From: Diphasiastrum complanatum
Lineage: Eukaryota > Streptophyta > Lycopodiopsida > Lycopodiales > Lycopodiaceae
DNA: 64,000 nucleotides
Direction of reading: 5' to 3'
Assembly: GCA_029204225.1 (NCBI GenBank)
Contig: CM055092.1
Coordinates: 83,122,212-83,186,211, forward strand
This document shows positions 16,501 through 29,123 of the stretch, one piece after another; within the stretch, counting starts at the first letter, position 1, and each line of letters opens with the position of its first letter. The notes beneath the pieces are model-generated. The model searched no databases, was not told where the DNA came from, and was given only the letters and a program-made list of their open reading frames with translations. The position numbers were made by a program, and so were the translations under genes.

Positions 16501-19500
16501 TTCACATTAGAATCACTTACAAAATCACAATGCAATTTAGACTTTAAAACAAGATGAAACAATTCAGAGTCGGAATCATTCAATTTTTTGATTTATTTAG
16601 CCAATAAAATCATTGGTGACGTGAATATATGGTTTTCAGAAATAGAGACATTATTACCATTTACATCTTCAATTACATTGGATGATTCTGAAATCTATAA
16701 CTAAACTTTCAGATCTACTATAGAACCATTCATATTCTAGAATCCAATCTGTGCGATCAAGATTCATGACATGGAAGGTGATCTGCTCAGCATAGTCCTG
16801 CATCCAAAACTCTAGATTGGGGGCTTCTACACAAGCCAAGAGTTGATAAAATTGTGAGTGCTACCAGAATCCAACGACACATTTATGTCTTTCCCTACTA
16901 CTTCGCCTCTAACTCTAAACATATGATTAGGACCGAAAGACAATGTGCTAAAATCACAAGAGCACACACAATTACCAACAGAAGTGATCTGAAGCATACC
17001 TGCGGGTTTGTTACTTGTCACGGGACCATTTTGTGCGATCCCAAGTTTACTTTAGTTAACTTGTACATGTTAAAACAAATTGTTTCTAAGAACTAATGTT
17101 TTCGTGCCTTGGGATAAAAAAGAAATAACACAAAAGTGAACTTAACTACCCTTTCTCACCTGAGGCCCCTTTGCTGATGCAAAAGCGTGCTCGGCCCAGC
17201 AAGGAGGTAGATCAGCGAGCCCTGTTCTGCTCGGGCCAGCAACAAACTTACAGATACCACTATCTATTCTTGCTTGAGCCAGTGCATAATGACAGTTGGC
17301 AGGCATGCCTGCTTGGGCCAACATCTTCTTGGCTAAATTCTTGGATCAGTGAGCTCGGGCCAGCAACTTCTGTGGCTGGTTTTCTGCTTGGGCCAGTGCA
17401 CTTAGAGATTTTAAGTACTGTATGGTTTTCAGGAACTTGTTTACTAGAAGAAGACCTTAGGTGCCTAGCTGTCAGAGCTTGGCCAAAATTTAGATTGCAG
17501 AGATGTACAAATCTGAAATTTCTTTCAAGCTTTCATCATGGCTTTTGAAGGAACCAAGATGAGAGAAGGATTGACAGATAGGAGGGATTAGCCAGAATAG
17601 ACACTTTTGTATTGCAGCGATCCCACTAACTGCTAAGAACAAAAGGGAGGAACTCTTTTCCCATGATGCTAAGAAAAAGAGAGCATCTTATTCTCCTTTC
17701 AGGTTTTTGCAAATTTCATAGAGATTCATTGATACCGCAATCTAACTCCATGAAATCACATGAAGAAGCAGGAAAAATTTGAAAATCAAGATGAATCCAT
17801 GCTTTAAGCTTTTGCACCTTCCCCAAGAATGATTGGACCCCAACACTTGGAAACTCCTCCAATTCTTGGACTTTTTTTGAGCTTTCAAACCATCAATACT
17901 CCTAGCCTTTGTTCTAATACCACTCTCAAATCCTCCTATAGGAGTCAAGACCTAGGATGTTAATACGAGAGAAACCAAGAGAATGGGTGGTGGACACAAC
18001 CAATCCAACTAAACCCTGATCGATCAGATCTAGCCCCCATACTATGGACCAACAACCCCTCATCATAACTAGCTTATGATACATAAATCTAGGGTTAGAG
18101 CTTTGTGGACATGACACTAACTCATCTGCAAAGATAATCTTTTCTGGCCATAGAACTTATTACCTAGATAGATTAGAAAAGGATTTTATATGGGGTGAAG
18201 GAAAATTAAATAATTGTATTCAGTTCCCCTTCGTTAACACTATTAACACAAGGATATATTTCATACTTAGAAATCAATTTATAAATCTGGATAGATATTG
18301 TTAGTCTTTCATGTGACATTGTCCAAGGTTCTAACTACTACCTCCCAAGGAATTACACGAAACCGGGTTACTTATCTCACAATATCTTCGTAGTAGAAGC
18401 ATGTCCTGTACCACAAGGGCAAGACAACAAGGAACCTCATATGCAATTAGGTGCACGTTGACATCTCTCTCTAATTTCATACTATATAGGGCATATGAAG
18501 ATGAAATGCTCCTCAGTGACCTTGCCAAGGGTAAACAATTGGCATAATTTGTCTTCCCATGGGATATGTTGGAAGCGGCTGTCCTCACCTCAAGTTGATG
18601 TGATGAAACTTGGAGTTGTCCCAAAATGAATCTAAGACCATGAGAGAGTCCATAATCTAGATGATGTGGCAAGATTGAGAATCTAGCTATATCCAACTCC
18701 AGAAAAAAAAGTGAGTCCCGAGTTTGACCCCCAATTGGTTCTGCCATGTACGCTAAATATGGGTCCTATAAATGGATCGTCGAATGTACTAGTGGGAAGT
18801 TGTGAAATAGAAATGTCGAGGGTGTCCAATAGGTGGGTGGCCTATGAGTACCATGATAGCTGATAACCTTGGCTATGAAGATGCTTGAAGAGGTAAGTGC
18901 CCTTCGTTGCATAGTTGTGTAGTTCCTATAAAAAGGACTCGTGCATTTATTGGTCTGCCTCAATGTGTGCATTTAGAAAATAATAATAATTTTCTTAGAT
19001 GTACATGTCATATATTCATTGTACAAATACTTAATAGCTAAACAATTTGGTCTAAATCTACAGATATCAGGATAAGCATAATCAGATATCTTGTCGTATC
19101 AAAACATAATGACCCAAGTTTAAGAGAACTACAGTAACCATATCTTGGGTACAAGGATTTGCTTGCTAAGGAGGGTTTACGAGTATAACTGAAATTTGAG
19201 GTGATAATAGTCTGATATGGTAGCTCGGTAGACCGTAGGTTCACCGTTCTGGCATGAATCATGATTCGTCAGACATCTGACAGTCGGAACTTGGAACTTG
19301 GAACTTGGAGCAATGCATTATGCCTTTAGGATTTGCCACATTACCTAGTACCTACTGCTGCCTGTAGCCTGCTTAAGATTGTAATTTTGTTTCAAAGTTC
19401 AAACTTATTTGCAATGTCGAGATTGGAGAAAAGAATAAACAAGAAGGTTATGACAATGTTTGAGAAAGGCTAAAGCCAAAAAAATCTAGGTTAGATTCAT

Positions 19501-22500
19501 CATTCAACATTGAACATTCCATATATAGCTTTAAACATAGTGCATACTACATTGTGATAACCAGAAAGCCACAGTTGTAACTACTAACATCAAACTTGTC
19601 AGGCATTATGTAATATGTCTACATAGATGATAGTACAAAGTTCAAACTTCAAAGTAGTTGGGAATATTAAAAATTCGGAGTGAAGCGATGTCAAGGTACG
19701 TCCCTTTACGCCTCTCTTTTCAAACACCTTACACCCTTTCCATGCAAAAGGGATAGGTGGGCCCACATGTTCCTTCTGGACCCTTTGACCAAGATGGAGG
19801 CCCAAGGGGCCGCCACTTGGCTTATAGAACCCAAACCTTTATTTGAATTCATATTAGGCCCCAACTCCACACCTACGTACCTCTCCTCACACTCTCTCTT
19901 GGAGCTTACAGGTGCATAGGGAGGAGAAAGGAGGGGAGACTGTACGGCCAAGAGGATAGAGTACCAGAAAAACAAGAAATTTAGCAAAAGTTCTTTTAAC
20001 TTGAGGCTTTCAGTCATAAGCCTTCCTTGTTGAAAGTTAATAAGCTTGGCTTTACAAAAAACTTTAGCTTAAAAGTTTGGAGAAGGGGCCAGGGAGGCGC
20101 ACTCCCTCCCTCATGATATTGCAAAAAGGTACACTTACAATAGTTAAGGTGGGAGGTTAAATAGGGCACTGTGGGAGGAAGGTACAAGTACCTCCCTCCC
20201 CCCGCCCCTTTTAATCCCCTCTTAGAAACAGTTTGCGGCTGCAGCAAACGGCCACGGCTAGCAAACGCAACGGGGGGTCTAAATAAATAACCCCCCCCCC
20301 AAAAAAAACAAAACAGGTACACCAGCTTGGCAACGCGCAGGCTGCAGAAGCTGTGCGGGCGCAGTACGGACCTGTGCTGGCTTGCACAGTCCCGCGGGCT
20401 AGAGCTCCAGTTTTTTTTTTTTTTTTTTTCAATAATTCCAAAAAGGTTAAATTTGAAGTTTCTCTTCCAAAGAAATCCCATATCACAAAACCTTTTTATA
20501 TAAACAAAGCTTAACTTCTTGGAAACCACCTTTCTTTCCAACAAACTTAGAGAACCTTAAACTTTGTAAGGTAAAAGTTTAAATAAAAAAAAAAGCTCTA
20601 CCAACATAGACTTACACCACTTTTTCAAAAACTAATTTGTGAAATCCAAGCTTAAGGTAAGCCAAAAACAACCATGTTCTTTGGAGGAATCAAAAAACCG
20701 TAAAAGCATACAATGGGAACGTGGTATCTATTCAAAGGAATTGGCTGCTTTGATACCAATTGTTACAACTCCCATAGATCTCTGATAGCTCTAAAGGTTG
20801 ACGCAGACCCCATACAAGTGACGATGCACCGTAACCACCTATCTGTAGGGTCACTGCCAAGCTACCCATGCTCTGGAGTTATCAACACAACCATGCCCGG
20901 TCAAGCCTTCAATGATAACTGACGTCCCATACCACCAGCCATTGCCCTGGGCTCTCCCTTTACGTTCTTGGTAGGACAAGCAATAACTTAATCAGGTGAA
21001 TTTTAAGCCCAATATAAACAAGGTTCCTTTCAGTGAAAACTTGGAAAATCTAAGAAGACAAAAATTAGGAGAAGCACTTGTATACACGTATTCCTTCCTA
21101 CATGTATGCATCATAAGACTTGTGTTCAACAGGATGCAATGGAGTCCCATCAAGCATGGTCCCTCCGGCAACATGTGATCACTTGGGATAGTGATGCGTG
21201 GCACCCAAACATGTCGATAATGCCCCTACCCCTCTTGAGGCCGTCACTTAAGGGCGTACCGTTATGGTTTATAATAGGTACCCAAAGTTTCGTGAGGCTA
21301 ACAAGTATGTTTCAAGCGTGTATGTAACTATGGGAGCATAAGGACGTTCGTAAAAGTCTAACTTAAGTAAACAAACTCTCTATATATTAGCAAGTGGTAT
21401 ATGCACTGAAAAACGTTAGGTCATTGTTGCATATAGAATGTTAAAACTACTATCTTGATAGGGAAACTCGTAGTACATCAAGGCAGACCTTCAAAGTACG
21501 ATGTGTTGGTGATCGTTGGAGCTCCTGAGGCTGGAGGCTGATTGGAGTGACGTGAAGCATGTAGCTGTCAATGTTGAGGGTGACTTGGAGCTTGTGTCTG
21601 TGTCTAGAGACAGGCTTGTGTAAAGTCCTCAAACAATGATCTCGGTGTTCGACGGGATTGCTAGAGTCTGATTCAGATCTCGCCATCTAAAGGAGGAGGA
21701 TGTGATATGCGTCCATGATGTGGACTCTTGTATCACTATGAGCAGATTTGAGACACCATACAAGATGTTGGTCCTGCGAATACCATCCGGAGTTATTGGA
21801 CTGTCCATTACTATTGAGTACCTAATACATGATATTGTCAAGTCCATATGGCAAACTATAAGATTGCAAGGCATATGTCGCAAGATGTCAATGTCGTAAC
21901 ATTGTCCAGAAATTGCATATGCTAATTTTGGAACTGATGCAAAAGTATCCAAGCTGAACTAAAGTTGCAACATGAAGAAGTCGTAAACTGCCGTTGTTGA
22001 ATAGTAACATGAGCTTTGTCAAGCTATATTGATGGCTCAATAATGCCAAAGAGGTGGACTATGATTTGAACTATCGTATTGAAGTTGTTGTAGAACTGGA
22101 AAATGCATACCAACCACTACAGGAACATGCATCTCCATGATGACCATGGCAACAATAGGAGGGACAAGTACCTTTGCAAATGGTATTGGAAACACAAAAG
22201 TAGCTGAATGACCCAATGGTCGAATGCCAACTACTTGACTCTGGAGCTAATCTGGGAGTATGTGTTATGACTGTATATAAATGTACCTCATGAGAATGAT
22301 CCAATGGTGCATCTATCTCCTCTGTGCAAGCCCATGCGGTTGCAAATATGGATATGCCTACATTTTCAGTTCTCACAGACAGTGGAACTTAACAAAATTA
22401 ACTGCCATCCAATGTAACTCATAAAAGGATGCCACTGGTTTGGAAATATTCTGTTGTCATATCAGCTAGTTTGGCAAGACTTTTCTACCTCTGTCCAGGC

Positions 22501-23097
22501 AGTGCTACTAACACTGCAAAGACCACAGTCCTGTTGAAGTTATCTGAAGGTCTATTTTATATCTCTGTTGAGTACTTTGATTTTTTTGTTCTTCCATATG
22601 TGCATTGGGTCTATAGAAGTTGCCATATGTTATTTAGGAATCAGGAATTTTTCTGGAGAGATTGCAGCTCTAGTTCTTGAATATCTTTTGCTTTTGTTAT
22701 ATTTAGTATAAGAAACTGTATTCTGCTCTGAAGATATTAAAGGAACTTTTTTAAAAGATGGAGAGTGCATATAATTCATGAGCTATTATCCTCTCTAGTT
22801 TCATTGCTGCATTGACTGTATAATTATATATCAGCACATGCCACATTAGCAAGCATATTACAAATTTATGAAGTGTTTGATCTTCTGAGCTTTGAAAGAG
22901 TAATATGAATCTGTGTTTTACAGGCGGCAAATTATATGAATATCAAGAAGCTGCTTGACTTGACATGCCAAACAGTTGCTGATATGATCAAAGGAAAGAC
23001 TCCAGAAGAGATTAGGAAGACGTTTAATATAAAAAATGATTTCACTCCTGAAGAGGAAGAGGAAGTAAGGAGGGAAAATCAATGGGCCTTTGAATAA
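13575..23097 (+). CDS. SKP1: SKP1-like SCF ubiquitin ligase adaptor, two exons
   Basis: Exon 1 (13575-13868) encodes 98 residues and exon 2 (22924-23097) 57 residues plus TAA: 155 in all, the usual plant SKP1 length. The N-terminal BTB/POZ-type Skp1 fold is shown by [14 protein letters not shown] and [18 protein letters not shown]. The C-terminal F-box-binding part is shown by [28 protein letters not shown] and the ending RRENQWAFE. The protein links F-box proteins to cullin-1 in SCF E3 ligases, in nucleus and cytosol. The donor (CTG then GTAAAG) and acceptor (TTTTACAG) are canonical and phase 0, at the conserved position after FDLIL. No stop or shift is seen, so the gene looks functional. 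The 9,055-bp intron is exceptional for this gene and full of transposon sequence. Confidence 0.95.
15110..17030 (-). pseudogene. Decayed Ty3 pol in the SKP1 intron
   Basis: Read on the minus strand: protease with [12 protein letters not shown] (16827-17021), then a fused protease/RT/RNase H stretch (16170-16583) with ELKSFLGF, the RT connection region, and [16 protein letters not shown]. Further down come a scrap reading [11 protein letters not shown] (RNase H end) and, near 15340-15410, integrase similarity ([16 protein letters not shown]) matching the copy at 10753. There are many stops, internal deletions and no complete domain. Same family as the 9003-11463 element. Confidence 0.75.
17160..17460. 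other. Degenerate GGGCCAG-type repeats
   Basis: Five to six loosely spaced copies of a GCTYGGGCCAG-like motif (near 17194, 17227, 17274, 17310, 17353, 17388) lie in the leader side of the antisense Ty3 element. The spacing is irregular. An open frame across them has no supported similarity. Confidence 0.45.
18120..20746. other. SKP1 intron, non-coding; probable LTR-element interior
   Basis: No supported genes. There are low-complexity features at 20291-20300 (C run) and 20411-20430 (T run), and three tandem GGAACTT units near 19284-19309. The right part (to 20746) should be the interior of the minus-oriented LTR element whose 5' LTR is at 20761-21303. No gag or pol motif is visible, so it may be a non-autonomous type. 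Confidence 0.4.
20747..20758 (-). other. Primer-binding site, minus strand
   Basis: Reverse complement reads TGGTATCAAAGC, two bases from the LTR edge at 20761, matching the initiator-Met tRNA type with one change. Confidence 0.7.
20761..21303 (-). repeat. 543-bp LTR in the SKP1 intron
   Basis: The segment begins TGTTACAACTCCC and ends GAGGCTAACA on the plus strand, so the ends are the inverted TGTTA/TAACA pair. The adjoining primer-binding site shows it is a 5' LTR in minus orientation. No matching 3' LTR was found to the left. Confidence 0.7.
21304..22923. other. SKP1 intron 3' part
   Basis: No recognisable gene. The last 200 bases are T-rich and lead to the TTTTACAG acceptor. Long minus-strand open frames (21629-21952, 22071-22376) show no known motif. 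Confidence 0.5.
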
Positions 23098-24099
23098 GTT
23101 TTTGCAAGTAAAAATAGACGAGGGAAGCTGAAAAATCTGACACATACTGCTCAATCTAAGAAGTTTCATTATTGGACAAAATGAATCCAGTTGTTTTTGC
23201 CAATTGGTGTATGGAGAATCCGGATGATGGGATTTATTTTCAAACAAAAGTTCTCTTACCGTTATTTCTCTAGGTAACATTAGGGTTATCAAAGTGAACT
23301 TGGTGGTACGATTTGTCTAAATTTTGTTTTTTTGAAGGAAGAACACGTTCCTTGTTCCTGCCTCTGCTGAGTTGCAATGTTTGCTTGTCAGAGTTCTTAG
23401 TGGATGAATTCTTCCACATCATTTTCAATGCGAAAACAAGCTTGTGTTCTTTTGTGTTTATGAGCTTGGATTATATGCTGAAAAGTGAGTTATTTGACAT
23501 ATTTTTGGAACCATCAGGTTCATGTCACTCTAGTTCTTGTGGGCCGCACCAATTTACAAAATAAGTAGGCCCACACAATTTGCTCCTTCCAGTTTGCATA
23601 ATCAGTTTCAAGAAAATAGATACCTTGGTTGAAACTTTAAGCCTAAATCATAAAACCTAGCACTTGCTGTGAGTCACAGAGGAGAATCCAGGAATAGCCG
23701 ACGAACATAGGATGATTAAGGATGAATGTCAAAGTTTAGTTTCATGAAGAAGTTGTAGAGTGAATGTTTATTTCTTTGTTCTTGCAGAATTCATGTTGTC
23801 CATTGTCAATTAGGTCTGCTATACAGATCACAAGAAAACAGAGATTTACAGCATGTGCCTATGGCATTAAAAAAGATGAGTGATTTCGAGAATAAGAGAC
23901 TAGCAAGCATTTGTTACAAGCTGAGATTGAATCGGAGTTTTTCTCATTTAAATGATACATTTAGTTTGGCTCTATTGGGCCTTGTTTTTGAGTATTTGGA
24001 TAAGACTAGGTATATTGGGTCACATGGCTGATTGGTATGGTGCTAGATATCGTGGGACTAGTGCCATGCTAGCCCTACTCATATTTGGGAGCTTTTATG
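23098..24099 (+). other. SKP1 3' region and spacer
   Basis: Sequence after the SKP1 stop, AT-rich without a clear AATAAA signal. No other gene is recognised before the Ty3 scrap. Confidence 0.4.
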
Positions 24100-24305
24100 T
24101 GTTTTCATGGGTCATGCTAACTATTATCAGATTTTCATTTTAGATTTTGCGGAGTTAGCAAGGCCAATTTGCAAACTCACCACGGAATCTCACTGGACGG
24201 AGGAAGCCTTACAGGCTTTCCAAAAGCTTAAAGATGCATTGGTCTCAACGCCAATCTTACGACTGCCCAATTGGAATGTGCATACAGATGCTTCAAAGTA
24301 TGCAA
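24100..24305 (+). pseudogene. Ty3 RT/RNase H fragment
   Basis: Reads HANYYQIFILDFAELARPIC, then W-EEALQAFQKLKDALVSTPIL and HTDAS, the standard connection between Ty3 RT and RNase H with the first RNase H Asp. It then passes without a stop into copia integrase sequence at about 24303, which is a chimeric junction. Confidence 0.8.
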
Positions 24306-26510
24306 AACACACCACAAATATTTGTGGCCCAATGCAAAATCTTTCATTGAAGGATGCAAAGTATTTCATTACTTTTATTGATGAATTTCCAGAAGGACAA
24401 TGGTGTACTTCATCAAGAAGAAATCTTAAGCCTTCAATTGCTTCAAAATTTTCAAGGAGCGTGCAGAGAAAGAAACTGGTAAAAGAATCAAAGCCCTGAG
24501 GTTCGACAATGGTGGAGAGTATACTCTATTGAACTCAAAGAGTACTGCCAAATCCAAGACATTGAATAGTAGTTAAGGCCCTCTCAAACAAAACACCCCA
24601 TGAGGTTTGGACATGATCTAAGCTTTCAATGAAGAACCTACGAGTGTTCAGTTGCATTGCCTAGACCCCGAAGGAGACAAGGAAGAAATTTGACTTCCAA
24701 AGTCAAAAGACCATGCTGATCGGTTACACTTCTTCCAACAATACTTACAAGCTATACAACCCCGATACCCAGCAGATTTTATTCAGCAGGGATACTATCT
24801 ATCGACTTAAAGGGCAAAGGTAGAGTTCCATGCGAACCTTCAACATACCACCGACACGACAATTCGAGCCACTAACTCAAGCATGTCGATAGTCGACCAT
24901 CAACTACTTGATAGCGAATCAGAGGAAGATGTCACTACTACTCAGCAACAACCCGACCAAGGAATGGATCATCAACACGGCCTCCAAGAAGATCAAGCCG
25001 AGTGCGCACACAACCTATGAGGTATATTGATGAGTCTACCTATCTTTTAATTCAAGAACCGACTACTGTCGATAAGACACTCCTATCGACAACAATCTTA
25101 TCGATTGCAAATGGGTCTTCAAGATCAAGTATAAAGCTGACATGAATATTGACCGAAGGAAGGCCCAACTAGTAGCTAGAGGATTTTCTCAGATCCCAAA
25201 CATTGACTACATCGAGACTTTCACTCCAGTAGTCAAATCTAAGTCCTCTTATCTTTTGCTGCTACGGCTGACCTTGAAGTACATCAACTCGATGTACAAA
25301 CAGCTTACCTGAATGGAGTTATAGAAGAAGATATTTACATGATACAACGTGAGGGATACGTTCTTGACGGTAAGGAGAATCATGTCTGTAAACTCCACAA
25401 AGCACTTTACGGCTTGAAACAATCTGCAAGAGCTTGGTTTCAAAGGATCAACACATTTTTCATCCAACACGGTTTCAAACCAAGCACTGTTGATTCCAAC
25501 GTCTATTTCAAGTCAGTGTAGCATTCCTTCATCATTATCACTTTGTATGTTGACGATACGTTGCTTTTCAGCAACAGTACTGATCAAGTGAGGGATGCTA
25601 AACAGATGCTGTCTTCTGAATTCGACATGACCAATCTGGGTGAGGCTCATTACTGTCTAGGAATTCAAATCCACCAAGACAGAGAGAGACGACTGCTTTA
25701 CATCACTCAACAAAGGTATCTTCATAATACTCTTATCGGATATAATCTGATCAATTGCAAAGAAGCTCACTCACCAATGGATCTAGGCCTGCGACTTTCA
25801 AATGACCAATGTCCTCAGTCCAAGCAGGAAAAAGAGCAAATGAGAGAGTATCCATATCAGTCGATACTTGGCTCTCTCATGTATGCAATGGTCTGTACAA
25901 GACCTGACATCGCTTTTGAGTTAGCTCACTAAGCCAATTCATGGCTAATCCTGACATAATACATTGGAAGGCTCTTATCAAAGTCATGAGATACATTCAA
26001 GTAACAACGGACTAGTGCATCTGCTATGGAGAAGTCGAAAACGACAATCTTCATCAACTAAGTGGATATTCAGATGCGAGATGAGGAGGAGATGTAGATA
26101 CTCGTAAATCCACATCTGGATTTACATTCTTCTTCAACGACAGTCCTATTTCCTGGAAAAATCATAAGCAAACCTCTCTTGCTCTTTCTTCCACAGAAGT
26201 AGAATACATCGCTGCTTCCCAAGCTATTAAGGAAACAATATGGTTGAGAAATTTACAGTCAGATACCAGTGCACTCTTACAATTATATTTTGTGATATTC
26301 AGAGTGCCATTGCCTTATCGGCCAATCCTAGATTTCACTCTAGGAGTAAGTAAGGAGTAAGGTTCTCGACAGAGAGATAAGCTTAATGTATTACCGAACG
26401 TAAAACATGATTGCAGATGTGTTTATCAAGGCTTTGAGCATTGATGCGCACAACAGATTTTGTGCTTCGCTTATTCTAAAGATCAAGGCATTCATGGATC
26501 CAGATTAAGA
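24303..26510 (+). pseudogene. Copia pol: integrase fragment, RT and RNase H
   Basis: After the Ty3 scrap come NLSLKDAKYFITFIDEF (copia integrase core), a decayed integrase tail, then RT pieces: NLIDCKWVFKIKYKADMN near 25100, KLHKALYGLKQSARAWF (25387-25437) and LYVDDTLLF (25543-25567) with the catalytic YVDD box. LGSLMYAMVCTRPDI leads into an RNase H region reading SSTEVEYIAAS near 26190. Stops and shifts are frequent. It belongs to the same family as the copies at 39693-42707 and, on the minus strand, 49785-55775. Confidence 0.85.
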
Positions 26511-26527
26511 GAGGGGCAGGGGGGGGG

Positions 26528-26950
26528 GATGGATTTATTTCTCTATTCTCCTAAATCCCATATTAATCTAGTTCCATTCATATTGCTACATTTTTATATG
26601 CATTGTCGCATAGTCTGCAAAAATACTCTATTCTCGAAGACAGACGAGAGAATGGCAAACCCGACTTATCAAAGTTACCCGACTTGTCGAAGTTGGATGA
26701 CTTATCGGTAATCTCGACTTGACTGACTTATCGGGGAGTCCGACTTGTCGACTCAACCAACTATTGTCGAGGACTCAAATAACTATTGTCGAGGACTCAA
26801 TATGAAATCTACCAAAAATATCTATAGAGTCAAAGGACGGAATAGATCGTAACTATCTAAGGTTACCGGTAGGCATATATGCCCAAGCCCCAAAGTATGT
26901 TGCAAGATTAATATCACAGAACGAAAGGTAGAAATTGATATCCTAGGTTC
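26528..26950 (+). repeat. Copia 3' LTR (diverged)
   Basis: Follows a purine run (26511-26528). Its start, GGATTTATTTCTCTATTCTC, aligns with LTR starts at 39697 and, in reverse, 49774. Further in it holds two tandem copies of AACTATTGTCGAGGACTCAA (26759-26801). The right end is not determined. Confidence 0.6.
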
Positions 26951-27883
26951 GTCATATGAATCCTAGGGCAGCTCGAAGAATGCCGTTCAATCGGATGATA
27001 TGGACTGCTAGTGGGAGCCAATGTTGTCCCAATCGTAGGCATAAGGTAGCTTGAATCCAGGACCTGTTAGTATTAACTTCTAAGGCAAGATCGTCAGTGG
27101 TGATACCCCCTAGGATTGTATCTAATGTTATTACAGTTGTAGATCCCCAACTTAAAATTCGTACTACAAGATAAAATTTTCTTGGATTCACGAAATGCGC
27201 CATGATATGCTATCATCAGTGTTTGATACTGAAGTCATGTTGGTTGGACGAGGCATGATTTCAATGGATATTGATTTAGAAACTGGTATTAATCTTGCAA
27301 TATACTTTAGGAGTTGGGCGTCTATGCCTACTGGTAATCTCAGATGGGGACAATCTACTCTGTCGTCTGATCTACAGATGATTTTGGTAGATTTGGTATT
27401 GAATCTGATAAATGGATCATATGGTTCTATTAGAACTTCTTAAAGATTTCTATCTGCATATCTAGTGTTGCACTAGTCGTATAAAACATCAACTTCATAG
27501 AAATTTGTGACTTCGACTCGGAAAAACTAGGTGATCGAAGGCCTTACGAGGGTTATGTGAACAACGGGGTAGGATTCCCCTGCAACGGGCCTTTGTTAAT
27601 GAGAATACTCTTCAAGTTCACTTTGAAGATGTTAACAACTTTAATGCAGAAGGAATCTTTAAGAAGCTCTGATAAAACCAATGCTAGTTCTCTTGTGATT
27701 TATAGTTGAAAAAGTAGCTAATCTCAAAATAAAAAAAATTAGACATATTCTCAACTACTAGCACGAGATTAGAGCTCGTAAGCCTCCACTATTTGCATGT
27801 TTTCTACTCCATTATTAGACGCATGTTTTTAACAAGCCACATACATACTACAGATATACTGTTGCTTTGTTGACACTAGATAC
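26951..27883. other. No recognisable gene
   Basis: About 0.9 kb with short open frames in both directions, none with a recognisable motif. Part may be the rest of the copia LTR. Confidence 0.4.
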
Positions 27884-29123
27884 TTATTCGTTCTCCACCA
27901 TTCCTTCATAGATTTTTGATCCGATCGATGTGGCGGCTTCCTCTCGGTAAGGCGCTTGATCTCTACCACATTTTGGGTGCTTATTCTCTTCCGATTTTGG
28001 CTGAATCAAATCGTTGGATTTCAGCCACCCTAGCCAAGAAAGCTTGAAATTTTCCAAAGTGCTTGTTTTCTCTTTCTTTTGCAGCGATTCATCTCTAGTG
28101 GCATGGGGAACGACAAAGGAAGGCTCCACCGATGGATGATAACTTTTAGAGGCCATACTTATAACAAATCCCCACGATTGGGGGGTCCTAGGGTTGCTTT
28201 CCATATGTGGGACATGCATAATCCCTCCTGGGGCATGTCCACTTAGTTGAACCCCATGCGGGCGTTCCTTGTGGTGAAAGCCAACCCAAAGGCATGCTTG
28301 GTAAGGGCCATGTCTTGTCGCCTTGAGCCTCACTCAAGACCTTGTCCTAATTGGCCGATTCTTTATAAATTTTATGCAATCGATGGCCGATCCCATGTAG
28401 TGGGCACTTAATGTTAATATCCAATCAGGTATATCACAGTTTGTTGTGTCATGATTGCTCATATCACAGATATGGCAATATCGCGCGGGTCGCTCTAACC
28501 TCTGTCGTAGCTGTGGGCATTCGTTTTTTGTGTGGTTGCCTGCGTAGGGTGAACACCAAGTGGACTTTCTCCTTGGATATGCGTGAGTGAGGTCCTGGTT
28601 GCAAGCCTTTCAACTTTTGATCTATAGCCGCAATAAGGTCAGTGGTGAGCTTTCTAAATTGCTCATTGCTCTGGACGTGCAACTTCTCTATGGCAGATAT
28701 GATAGTGTCTGTGCTATTGGTCATAGACGTGGAGGCATCATCATGCAGCTTATCCATACGTTTGGCTCTTCGTTCCTTTTGACGTCTTCTCTCTTGGTCA
28801 GAGTTATTAGAGTCCGAACTAGTGCTCTCACTATCGTCGACTCTTTTGATGGCATCGACGCAAATTGCTTGAAAAGACACATACTTGTCTCTTCGTTTCA
28901 TCTGCTGTCTGATTCCCTTGGGTAGCCTTGCCACGAACCATGTCAGGACGCTATGGTCTGGGACACTATTAGGGTTGCACCCACCACATAATCTCTTGAT
29001 CCGTTCTATGTAATCGCGCAGTTGGGTATTGAGATAGAATCTGAATACCCACAACTGAATACCCATGTAATGCCTTATCGTTAAATAATTTGGATAGAAT
29101 CTAAATACCCACTCTGTCGACAA
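27884..29123 (-). pseudogene. LTR-retrotransposon gag with zinc knuckles, minus strand
   Basis: Read on the minus strand, 29123-28464 gives a capsid-like segment (LRDYIERIKRLCGGCNPNS, LTWFVARLPKGIRQQM) followed by a Ser/Asp and Arg-rich linker and a predicted coil. After a frameshift near 28560 come CHICDMSNHDTTNC and a partial partner CSPYAGNHTKNEC, two knuckle-like boxes. A further open stretch (27884-28333) probably continues the polyprotein. The first ~30 residues include an apparent short duplication (two WVFRFY segments). No pol follows. Assignment to Ty3 rather than copia is tentative. Confidence 0.6.

Larger units (their letters stand above)
14740..18110 (-). mobile_element. Antisense Ty3 element in the SKP1 intron
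   Basis: Minus-strand relative of the Ty3 element at 5916-11940. The 5' LTR portion lies at about 17925-18110 and the 3' LTR at about 14740-15085; both share the block GATCTAGCC...CTATGGA-type sequence with the plus-strand LTRs. A degraded primer site (TGGTATTAGAAC, reverse complement of 17911-17922) lies next to the 5' LTR, and a polypurine run (reverse complement of 15087-15100) next to the 3' LTR. The outer ends are approximate. Confidence 0.7.

Noticed and set aside
17171-17548. Possible repetitive protein with LGP motifs in the SKP1 intron
   Set aside because: The pattern comes from degenerate GGGCCAG repeats and lies in a Ty3 leader; no independent coding evidence.
18331-18747. 138-codon minus-strand frame in the SKP1 intron
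   Set aside because: No motif, no splice context, and it is within transposon-derived intron sequence.
21629-22376. Two long minus-strand frames near the SKP1 intron end
   Set aside because: No catalytic motif of any retroelement or host protein is recognisable.
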